Below, piece by piece: positions 28,001-40,000 of a stretch of DNA of 42,585 nt. Source of the DNA: Phoronis australis. Its lineage: Eukaryota; Phoronida; Phoronidae. Below the pieces are notes generated by a model, which was not told the origin of the DNA, did not search any database, and saw only the letters and a program-made list of their open reading frames with translations. Position 1 is the first letter of the stretch. Each line of letters opens with the position of its first letter. A program made the position numbers and the translations under genes. The DNA lies in contig NMRA01000529.1 of assembly GCA_002633005.1 (NCBI GenBank), positions 250,001-292,585 on the forward strand, given 5' to 3'.

Positions 28001-31000
28001 GCATTTCCAAACCTTACTTACCTGGGACATACACATGTGATGTCCAGCCTTTTACGCGATCTAATGACTCATAGGATGTAAACGTGCTGCACAGTTCGCA
28101 CGTTCTTGACGTTTCGTCGAAATTAAAACCGACACAAGTGTACGGGAAGTTGGACGAGTTTGAGTTCTTGCGTGTGTCAGCACATACGAAGGCACAGTAT
28201 GCGGCACTAGAGGGTGTGGCAGCATCTGCAAACTCCCAGGCACAACCGACAATCCTGGTATTCCGGGATTCGTTGAATAGGTGCAGAACACCTAGAAGAC
28301 CAAGACAACAATGAGAGCGTTTTGTGAAAATCACTAGTACTTAAGTTAGGCCATGTTTCATTTTATGAGATTTGTGTTTGGCGACCCATCATCTGGTCTC
28401 TTTCATACATATGCAAGTCAATTCTGATCTGATTAATGACCAAGTTTGGACCATGAAACGATATCAATTCAACAGGTGGACTAGTAATAGTCCGGAAAAA
28501 TTACTAGAACTTTAGTGGCTTTAGGTCGTTAACTTTGCATTGTGATATACATGTACATGTTAACGATTTGTTTTCGTTGAGGTGTTGCGTTCTCAGCGCT
28601 AAGCGATGAAAACGTGGAGAGTACTAAACCTTTTGATTTCATTCACACATCGAGTGTTCGTTCAAGACTCGCACTATAGATAATCGTGTAGGCTATGATT
28701 TCGGATTTCAACAACATGAACCTTTAGTGGATGTAGACTTCGGAAAGACAGAGATATAGAACATCATCCACTAAGTGGATAGGATTTCGCCATTCGTAAC
28801 ATTCCACTGGGTTTGTGAATATCGTAAGCTGGGTAAAGCACGAAACCTTTTGGTTCTACAACCGACTTGGGCAGTCTGATAGTCAAGTCAGTAGCGTTGC
28901 TGCTTCTGTCGACTCCAGCATTGTACAACGCCTCCACCGACCTCTGTTCCAATCCACTTTTCCTTGCGCTACTGACAACTTGAATGCCACTGACTTTGTC
29001 CGTTGCGTTAACGCCTTCTTGAAAAACTGCTATGGCAATGTTGGGTAAAACGTCTACAAAACTCGAGTTTGGGTCAAGTTGAATTTGGCTGGCAATGGAT
29101 TCTAGTATCTTCGTTAACCTACAAAAAGTCATTAAGAGCTTGCTATACAGATATAACCGTAGTCGTAGATTTAATACGTTTCCTTGCACTTCCCGTAACG
29201 CAAAAATGCTGCTAACACCATCTGATTACCATCTGATTACCATCTGATTACCATCTGATTAATCATCAGTGAGGGACATTATACATGCCGTTGAACCACA
29301 TTGACGAATTAAGGTTTTGAGGACTGACCAATAAGAAATTTGAAAAGCTGATCATTTGACCATTAACGTAAACTCTGTCCATTCCAGTTGACCCAAATTT
29401 CTAAAACTCTCTAAGCTACCCCTGATGGCCACCAACTTTGAGCTAACCGGCTGCCACAATTGATGGCAATAGTTTTGTGGGGATGCTCTCGTTGCTGATT
29501 GAAGCCCTCTGAAGATGTATCTTACTTAGCATAGTGGATAATATGGGACTGCACTAAGGTCTGTGAGAGAGTATAGACTGTATCGTCGGGTCAAAACGTG
29601 AAAAATTCATTTTCTCCAACGAACATCTTCATTGATCTGTTTGAAGACCTTTGATTGAGCATTGAATAACTACAAACCTCGGCACTGTATCGTACAGAAA
29701 CATCACATAGCGAGGCCGTGGCATTAGAAAAGGAAACGCCAGCTGCTTTACAGAGCGCCACTTCTGTTTGAGTTCGGGAAGATCATGCAATGACTATACA
29801 TGGTGCATTAGTCCGCAGGTGCACCACTCCAAAGGTATATTTATTCTAAAGTTCGTTAGTCCGAAAAATATATATTTTAGACTCGGCAGTATTTTTCAGT
29901 TCTTCTACATCCAATAATAAACATCACTTCGGTTGACAGACTCAGTAGCGCAGGTTAACACAGTGCAGGGCTGGAGGACCAAGTGCTTCAGAAAATTCCG
30001 ATCCCAAAGAAAATCCCCCAACATTTACTACGTTGACGTCCTTGGATAGAAGTTACAGCAATGACGTATGACCTATGTAGAATGGTACACATTAAACACC
30101 ATGGTCATAAACGCTTGGAATCGGTTACCAACAATTGTGATGTTCTACTTTTAAGTATTTCTTCTTCAATTTATGCACTTCTAATCAAGAAATAAATGCA
30201 AAAATTTAAGAGACAGTCCATATAAAAACCAGTAGATTTTCAAAAATCAGTCTATACGTCAAAATTTAAAATAACTTCATTTTTTGTACATGAGTAGGTA
30301 TCCTAACATAAATCCAAATGCCAAATTTTGTGCACTCAATGACTCCTAATTTCGCCGCTGGAGCATGATAACACAAATTGGCACAATTGGGCATATTAGC
30401 CGTCTCAAAAATCGCATGTTTTCAGCAACAAAAATGAGTAACATACAAAATAGATCGAAAGCTATATTTTGGTGGCTGAAATAACCAACGTATACTGTAC
30501 ATAATTATGTGCCATTTATCAAAATCTGACAGTTTTGTGCTAGACAGGGGAGATAATCCACAGACCACTTTTGGGGGCTAATTTTAGTGGCCATTTTTGT
30601 GACCTTCTCACTGCCATAAAACACCTTGTAGCCTTATGTGACGTTTTGAACGTACAGTTAAAGAGTTAGTCTTGATGACTGAGCAATAAAAAATCTTGCC
30701 TCAACTTTGCACCTTAGTGAAAATTGTCTTGCAAAACTGTCTATTTTCATAGTTTGGAAATGACGAACAGACTTTACAGACCATTTGAACAAACTTTTAG
30801 GCAAGAAGTCTGCTTTACATAGTCATAGAAACAAAGTCTAAACTCTTTCAAATGAAAACAAGATGTTTTCCGGATTTATTACGCGGCTAGTATCAAAACT
30901 GAACCCGATGACCTTTGCCCACCTTTGAGGGAGTCAGTTGAGGTTAAGCTTGAGGATATATAAAAAATGTACGTGTAACCCTCTTGTATTCTTTCATTTC

Positions 31001-34000
31001 TTTTACATTATCAGGTTAATTTAAACACCCTGTAGAAATTTTAAATGGAAATACATGTAGATGCCTTTAAGATTAAACGAGAATGAATTGATAGTTGTAA
31101 TGACTGGTTTTGAGAGAAGCAAGCGCATTTTAAAAAGACAAAATGGCGGACGATTTCGATGGGCCTTCATGTTCCTTTAGAGTTTATTCTGCAAAAAATC
31201 CGATCACAAAAGCTTTGTGCTTTAGTGAGTTATGTCAAAGACACCACAGAACATTTGCGATACAGGAAACTACCTCCTAAAACAAGGCCTGTGCCAGAGT
31301 ACGCACTCGTACTACCCAGATTCGGTGAATTTCTGACTGAACAGGACCAGTCATGGAAGAGTCAGGTAATGCTGGATGTTACCACTCTGCTACTCTCCTC
31401 CTGAACGTAGCAGCCTTGTCAAATTCTACCGGCATTTCTGTTTCGAGATATGACTTAAGTAAAAGTCAGAATGGAAAGGATCTCTGTGATGGCAAGATCG
31501 CTCCACTCAAACAACATGCAAAGTACTTTGCAACCGAAGGTAACAATATCATAAAGTTTCTGGATTTGAAAGAAGCATTACTTTCCACTGGCCATGTGAA
31601 GGGATGTTATGTGTATGCATGTTCAGTCAATGCAACAAAGTCTTTTCCAAAATACTCAGTTCCTGGTATAAGCACATTCAAAAATTCCCACTATTCCACC
31701 CAAGGAATTCGCGTGTGGAAATCATTCCATGCAGGTGACGGTAAGTTCGTACAAGTACTGGGAAAATGGGAAACCTATTTCTCTAAAATACACTAACATC
31801 TCTAGACGTGGCGGATTTTCATTACCAAGAATTAAGGTTGGCATTGTATCTAGTGAAGAGCCTCAACAAAGTTCCCTTGTACCCAGCAAGGTTACTCGAA
31901 TTTTTTCTTGCTACAGACGTAGAACTAGGTCAGCATTTGGATGTGGGTAACTACACTGAACATTTACAGAGGGAAACCACGTATGACCACATCGCACGGC
32001 AGTGGTCAGAAGTGCTTTCAGATGCAAGAACCGGAGCGTCATTTGAGGCAGCCTCAGAGTACTATTTGGATGAGACGAATGATGAAGCAATAGGTTAGGC
32101 TTTGAAAACAGGTAACGTGTCAACAAGATTTTAAGCAAAGGTAAAGAACTTTGTGACGAACATATTCGATGAAGGAGATAAGTCAGGTAAAAACGTTCAC
32201 CCTCGGAAGACCCAAAATGGAGAAAACATTACGAGAACCCACTGGTAAAGTGTTTACCTGTGATATTAAGTGAATCGCATATTGGTGGATTTTTTCGAGG
32301 TTGTCTGCAGCAATGTTTATGACGATGCAATTTCTGCTGAAGATGTTGTTATATCGTTACGTTTACTGAATGAAGTGGTAAATGAGCTCAACGGTTAGCC
32401 TAGTTTTGTATCATACCAGTCAAAGATGTGTGATATATGAAGTCGAGACCGTTACTTCTGTTTACTTCATGTCTGTCATGAATGAGTCATTAAAAAATTG
32501 TCTCTCGTGAATCATTTTCTAATGACTGTGAATGTGTACCTTTTTATACCACTGATGATCACACTGACAGAAATATTCAGCGTTAGGGTGCCTGGTGTGT
32601 GGGGGGAACACCAGATTTCTGGCGACTGGTGGCGACTAATATTTGTAGAAACCAGCAGGGACATTACAATATGAACCCAAAGTTACAATGACTATTGACA
32701 AGTTGAAAGATTTTTTGCACTGAACACTAGGGGGGCCATATCCACCTTGGGTGCCTTCCTTTGCCTGTGGCACCAACAAGGCAGATAGAAAACAAGGCAG
32801 GGGTGAGTTCAGTAACACTAGAACCTCTTTAAAATTTATCCAAAACCACGTGTTCTCATTTGAAATGCAGGGCAATATCTCGCGAAGTCTTGAATTATAG
32901 TAAGGTACTCGTGTTACTGCTCTTATTCTAGATGCGTCTTCAGTCTCTACGCAAACAAAAGCAGCGCCATCTACTCATTTAGAACCCCGCATGCCAGTTG
33001 ATTTACGTTACATATTTTTTGTAATAAGCAATAATCATCAATGCCGTTTTCAGAGAATGGTAATTAATAATGCTGTCTGCCTTTTCTCCAAAAACAAGGT
33101 TTTTATTTCGTGTTTCGCAAGCTAATTATATGTTCCAAGAGCCCCCTATTGGCAGCAGAGGCAACTGAGAACATGCAAAAAGGACGAAGTGCATTTCGTG
33201 TAATGCTTCGTACGCATAAACTACATTAGAGGCAAGATTTTTTATTTTAGATTATAAACAGGTTAGGAATGACTAAACAAATTATTATAAAGTCAATTTC
33301 AGAAAAGGTGCGTTATGGCTTCTACAGAGTGCCAAATTTGGCCGAAAATGGCTTCAGTCAAAACCTGAAAAATAGCCGTTTTTGCCTCACAAATTCAAAA
33401 CGCACAAATTTAAAAATGGATTTTGAAAATTATGCCGTTGAATTATTCAGCCACTGCGCTTTCATTTCGTATTATTAATTTGTTTTGACCTTATCACACA
33501 TGCTAGTAAAATGCATTCAAACAGGCCTACTTCAACGCCCAATTTTGTTGCAAAATGGAGGTACAGGTCATAAAAAGAAAAATAATGAATGAAAATTCTT
33601 AAAAAGTGAGGTTTTTCTACATCTCAACAAACCAAATTCATGTGCTAAGTTTCAAAAAAATCGGTGATTTTGAGTATAGACTCTACCTGTTGGTTTTTAT
33701 ATGGAGTCACTCTTAATAGTTAAAACGTTTTTGTGACGTCATCAGTGGATCTGGCCTTGTCTCGAAAACTGATATCGCCTGAGTATTATGAAAAGTTGCA
33801 TGTGTGAAGGGTGAATTAACAGCAATATGACAAACAAGATTTCAGTTTTTGCGTTTCCTGATATCGTTCGGTAATGACACAGGCCCGTGCGACTGACACT
33901 ACACAGTGGGGTAAGTGATGAAAAGTTCTGCGGCCACTCTGTGCTCAGCAAACTATGAAGAATCGTGCTTCGATATGTCACAGAAATGGAGATTTGGCGA

Positions 34001-37000
34001 ACGTTTTCCAACGTGTAGATGTATTTGATGGAGAAAAAGTATACTTCTCTTTTGTTCCAGACAGAGCACCGTAGGGGGCTGGGCGGCTATAGCCCTCCCA
34101 CTTATTTGAGTGTAGCACAGCCAATGTAAAAACTTAAGTTTACAGTTTCAAAAACATATTTCTCAACACTAAAAAGCTTAGAAAATTAAATCGGGATTCA
34201 TCAAAAGGCTTTAATTACCACTCTGAAATCAGTACTGTCCGCAGACTGAGCAGGCTCTGATTTGGCTCACATGCAAAACACAACGTTGCGGAGGGGTCGA
34301 GTTCGTACAGCCTTAAACACGCAATGTGGGTGCAGAAAATACTTAGAGCCAGGGACAGTACGTACATTTGCGCTGTAGCGCTACAAAACGTTAATACAGA
34401 CCTCATCTCGCAAGTGCACATCGAGGGGAGCACAACCTTTTCGAGAGCTTAAAGTGTAAATTGCAAGGTCTCAGCCAATCTGAACAACAATATGCTCTAA
34501 ATTCGTGTTTATAATTATTCTTGCTATATTCTTAACATTAACTGAATTGTACGTCGCTATAAAAAGTTATTTACATATTTGTTGCCGTGGCGTTGCAACG
34601 CCTTGTTGTAACGGAAAATAGAAACGGCGCCATTTTCCTTCGTTACACATCTATGACGTGGTGTTGGGGAACACAAAGAAAATAATATGGATCCCAGTGA
34701 GTACAGCAGCGTAGATGAAGAATATTTTGAAAGATACAGGGAGGGTCAGGTGGAGTTTTCAGACGATTCTGACGTTTCGGGTGTGGAGGAGGAGGCGATA
34801 GACCCCATAGGAACAATTTGTGCTCACACCTTCTCTCTAGTAGAACCGTTTTCCCTCGATCCCCTTGCTCCGGTTGTCGACGATCCAGCCCCAGCCGGTT
34901 CGTGCAGTGAATATCAACGGGCAGAAGGTGCGCAGGAGTTGCGACAGAATGTTAGTGACTGGTAAGAATATTATAAATATGCATCATACTACCGCAAATT
35001 ACTACTTGGTCTTTTTTAATTTTAAGTTCAGTAGCTTTACCGGTCACTCCCAGGCGCTCTCGTCCCCACTGATGAATCATTTTTCAGCCGTGGATAAGTA
35101 CCAGTTTCAGTGATAAAAAATGGGACTCGTTGCACTTACGCAAATCACTCAACAATGTGTGGTCTTTCATTATTTGTAGACAGTGGCGCATTGGTTTGGG
35201 CCCCGGACTCTTGTTTGTGAGACTCGGGTTCGAATCCTGGCTTTCACTGGCAGACAATTGGGCATTGTACGAAGTTGTCTCCTACTCCCCTGAGCTCAGT
35301 CTTACTAGTGAGTGAATAAATGTATGCATGGGAAAGAATGAGAACCACCTCCCAATACTCAACTGTGTAGTGTAAACAAGAGGAAAAAAGAATTGCAATT
35401 TTGCAACTTAGACTTTCTTACCTGGGGGCCGGAGGGAATTCCATGGGTTATAAAACAGGTCACTTCATTTTCATACTCTAGGGCCAAGTCAACTTGGACC
35501 CAGAGCAATGTACACACGTTTTTCTAACCAGGTTTAGTTTGTGTAAGTCAATGCTTTCATGCCTATGTACCTAATGTTGCTGTTATTTGTGAAAATTGGT
35601 ACATGGCTTGGGTGCGAGTTGACTTGGGAAGGAACCGTCTGGTAAAGTTTCTAAAGAGTATAGAAGGCATCGGATATTGAGAAGTTTTTAAAAATGTTTA
35701 CTGTAATATTCACGATTATTAACAAAACAGACCCCTCCATCAATGAATCAGGTGTCAGCAAATCAAACTAAGTATGTCCATTCCTATATATATATCCCCC
35801 AGGCATGATCTGCCACTGCCCTGGGTGTAGCAGTATTCATTTGTATGAAAAGTAAATATCTTTACTATTTATGTGATGTTTCAAAGCTTGTTTTTTGGAA
35901 TTTAGTTTCATTTTTGTTCTGTTTTAAACAGGTCGCTGCTCAACAATCAGTCTTCTCGAAAACTGAGGTCATTGCAAACCCTCAATTAATTTGGCCGAGA
36001 CACTCTTGGTAAATCAGTAATTTTTTCAATTCGACATTTTGATGTTTACTAAAGTAATGTATACATATTGTCACATCTTGCAGGTGCACGTGTGACAACT
36101 GTCAGACTACTGCAGTCATTGAAGAAAGAGTATGTTGTCAAGAAGTCGACAAAGTTATTGCTAAACTTGAGGACGAAATGAAGAGGGACAACTTAAACGG
36201 AAGAAAAAAATGTATCGTGTACCATGGAAGTTTTCAACCTGTGTGCATCAATCGTGATGTTTTGGAGACTGCATGGTTGCAGTATAAAAGCCAATATCCG
36301 GATGGCTATGACGGACCCTTTGATAAAAGGATGCGACACATAGCCTACAGACAGTTCCAAAGATGGGTGCATGGTCACCTAGGACGAACTGTCCGTGTTG
36401 TAATTCCAGCATGCGCAGTAGCCTGCATCAGAGCTTTTTACCCTCCACCGGGAAATGAGGAGGACTTTGAGTTTCAAGGGTTTTCTTATTAGTTTCATTT
36501 ATGTATATATATATCGAGTTGTCTTATCCCTGGAATGCCAACTCCAGCTCATTACCTAAGTACTCTATTACTAAAACTTGTGACTCGGGGAGTATCTACT
36601 TTGGACGAGTTGAAATAAGTGACAAGTTCCATAGAGAGAACAAATATCCTAACAAACGAATGCAATCACAGCGCAATCTCAGTGGTACAAAAATGAAGTT
36701 GGCATTCCATGATGGATTTCTGTGTTTTCAGAATGGTAAACAATTGACAAAGAAAGTAGCATATATTGATGTTCAGGAACTTATAGTGACATGGTCATGA
36801 CAAGTGTAATGTTACTAGAACTACATTATAAACCTCTAAACTCAACATCAGTTATGGTTTACTTAGGAATTGGTCTCACTGGAGTTGTTAGTGAGTTTCA
36901 AGTGAACACATTCAACAATATTGCTGTTACATAAAAATCTGGACTATTGTCTGAGGTAGAGACTGAATCTCCTGCCCTCTTCTTATACAGTAGGACTCGT

Positions 37001-40000
37001 TACATTGGTAGTGCTTCATTGGAAACTAGAAAGGCTAGCATGCATTAATTCCTGTAACGCCTCCAAGTAACTTTGACTTCGATGAAATATCTGTCTCACT
37101 GGCTCCAACTTACCGAGTTCTACTGTAATTCAACAAGACATTAACTACCATGACGTGGCAAAGTACTGAATTTCCACCCAAAAGCTACAGTATGCAATAG
37201 CTTCAGATGTCTATGACATGGTATAAAACACACAAAATTATACACATGTATAGGAAGTGAGAAATCTGGAGAGAGTGCTTGGACCACTCGCAAAAAAACT
37301 CGCAAGAAAATGTTAGACAGTAGAGTTGGGATTCTGTGCAAATGATTATTCTGTCGTACAATTTGAATGATATTGGCAGACACGAGAAGACTGACGACCC
37401 ATGTATATTTTCATCACTACCAATGTTTTAGGGTTTTTTTTTTAAGCTGTACAGATAGCAATGCTAGAGTATTTATAGTACCAGTATTGGAAATCGTGAA
37501 ACACTTTTGAGCGTGCCATATGGCTGTCCGCTTTGTATAAACCCTGCGACATACTATGTTCTAACATTGAAACATTTCAATGTTACTTCAATATAATGAC
37601 TATAAATATTGTGGCATAGCTTTTAGGTTTATTTGATTAACAGTAAACTGTTGCCGTCCCATATAATGCATCGGTAAGGGGGCGAAAAGGTACCTGTGTG
37701 GGTCGTCAGTCTTTTCGTGCCCCAATATCATTCATTGTCATGTATGTGATGGAAAGAAATATCAGTACTGTCCATTGACAAAACAAGCAGTCTAATTGAA
37801 TTTGTCTGGATATCGGCTCCTCATCCGTGCCACGGCCTCCTCCTTGGACACGTCTGGAGCACCAGCACTCAGCATTGGAGGGGCGTCAATTTCCAAACAA
37901 ATTTCGAGGTCACTGGCTTCTCTTTTATTTCGCAACAAGTGTAACGTATTCTTCCTTACTTCGTTCACATACTCTGAAAAGCACAACTGCAATTTAAAGT
38001 AAAAATCATTTTGAATCAATGATTTAAGTTAAACACGACGTCACCTAAGTGCAAGTTTTCGCCTACTTTTATAACCTTCAAGCAAAGGCCAAAACCAGAG
38101 TTAACCCTGTTTTATTTTTGAAGCAGGTTACTTTAATAATCAAAACCGTGCAACTTAAGTACCATCGTTAGAACAGTTCAAACTTTTGTCAGCACACCAC
38201 CATCTATTACTTGGTTGACAAAACCCCACAAAGAACCTCCTGATGCTCAAATACAGTGGTCTCTGAAGCGCACCATAGCCTCGTAGGGGGCTGGGGGGGG
38301 CCTGTAGTAATAGCCGAGATTACCCGACTCAGGAATCGAACCCACGACCCCCATAAAACCGGCAAGCGTGCTAACCATTCAGCTAATAGGCAATTTCCCA
38401 TTAGCGAGTAGCTAACAGAGGCTCATATGATTCACCGGAAGCACATCTACAACAGGGCTATAGTACATGTATGTAGTTACTTCAGAGCTGGGCCGCCCAT
38501 CGGCATGGGCGGTGTGCACCATAGGGGGCTGATGGTATTGTCCCCCCAAGTGCTGCTCTCCCCATAGTACCAGGTGTATATCTCCACTCTAATTTGGCTG
38601 AAGACAATGATTCTCAAAAATATGATACCCTAAATGATCCTTACTGACTTCGCGTGACTTGACTTTGAGAACCATCAGCAAATGAAATTGCATTGGGTCA
38701 ACATGATGCTCAACTAGCGCTGCTACACACACAACACCAAGAACAGTTGAATCAACAAATAGCCTACTGGGCAACATTCCAAAGAAATACCACCGGCAAC
38801 ACTCAGCAATTGTTGACCGCGAGAACTATGGTGATTGCGAAAAAAGATCGTTATAGTTCAAGCACTGAGAAAGCGTCATGGATATAAGCCATAAATTATG
38901 AAGATAACTTACCTTTTCACAAGACCAGCTTCAAACTTCATGATATGTTTGTCGTCGAAGCAGCCGTCCTCAAAGTGGTCGGAGCATATTTCGGCTCCGA
39001 CAGACTGGCCGACTCGACAGTCATTTTACAATGACGAGCAGTGCACACGAAAACGTGCCATTTCGCGGCCAGATGCTTGTCTTTGGGAAACCTAAATAGG
39101 GTCACGCCTTCCACCTGGCTGGTGTTAGCACAGTTGGCGCACACACACCGATGTACCATGTCTAAATCACGCCAAGATTGAACGCTCCTTGTTCGTCTTC
39201 CACTGTTTTGTATGGGCGGTAAACTGCATTGTGGGATATTGATCTAGTTTGTGTTCCCCAACACCATGTCACGGCGCCAAAGGTCAACTTTTCGCGGATT
39301 TTTTTTTAATTTTCGCTTTTTAACGTAACTACAGACACAATAACATGATAATTGGAAGAAGATATATCCAACTAACAATATCTTGAAAATATTATTACAA
39401 TTTAACATACTTAGACCTTGCAATTTACACTTTAAGGAATTTTAGTAGTTGTCCGCATTTATACTCGGTATAATTAAGTGTAAAATGTAACTGATGAAAC
39501 CATTTCACGAAATAATAAGCATTAGTTGCCAGTATCAAAGCTGATATTTTGATAACCCATCAACAGTGAAATTATTGAAGGAAATAATTTTGAAGGCAAA
39601 TAAGTTGAATACACAGTATTTAGTTGGCAGGGTAACAAATTGGATTTGTGCATTCATCTGCAGTTCTAATTTTATTGTTGTTTATTACTGTAGCTCAACA
39701 ACTGATGTGGTCCCATGTCAGACTTGCATCGTTCAAAATCTTTTCAAAAGTTCGACTGTTGCTCCTCACACAACGTTGAGAACTGAATCTCCCCTAGCGC
39801 TATTCAAGTGCAGCGCTACACTTGCTACAGTGTATCAGCAGATGTCATACTGCGTTTTTAAGAGACAGTTCACAGTAACGTAAAAAGTCTTGGCTGGTCG
39901 ACCGGCAAACACATGGTAGTGAATCTAGGGATTGACTTGATTATCTTTATGGTTTCCGGGCACATCGATGAGTTTCGTAGAGCACCGACGAAAATTGCAT

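Larger units (their letters stand above)
34453..39431. mobile_element. TTAA-flanked element 3 carrying P2X7-ballast and THAP genes
   Basis: Perfect 19-bp terminal inverted repeats, AGTGTAAATTGCAAGGTCT at 34453-34471 and its complement at 39413-39431, abut TTAA at 34449-34452 and 39432-39435. An inner pair of inverted blocks (34655-34677 and 39248-39270) matches 22 of 23 bases. The interior is 4979 bp. It holds a plus-strand two-exon ballast-domain gene starting 234 bp from the left end and a minus-strand THAP gene starting 272 bp from the right end, so the genes converge. No DDE transposase was recognised. TTAA plus a THAP protein recalls the Kolobok superfamily, but its TIR is unlike that of elements 1 and 2. 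It is probably non-autonomous or has an unrecognised transposase. Confidence 0.75.

Noticed and set aside
28022-28334. Start of a separate secreted protein with signal peptide (MIFTKRSHCCLGLLGVLHLF)
   Set aside because: The apparent leader is intronic: TTCTAG at 28292-28297 is a strong acceptor, and the exon phases match the receptor on both sides.
29218-29261. CRISPR-like array
   Set aside because: Units are 11 bp with no spacers, in animal DNA; an ordinary tandem repeat.
35178-35251. Functional tRNA gene
   Set aside because: A and B boxes are present but the cloverleaf is imperfect and a tail follows; a SINE head fits better.
34687-36492. True P2X7 receptor channel
   Set aside because: Only the cytoplasmic ballast domain is present; there are no transmembrane helices or extracellular P2X cysteines.
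36501-36800. 99-codon plus-strand frame after the ballast gene
   Set aside because: It follows the ballast stop codon, has no homology I recognise, and is best read as 3' untranslated sequence.
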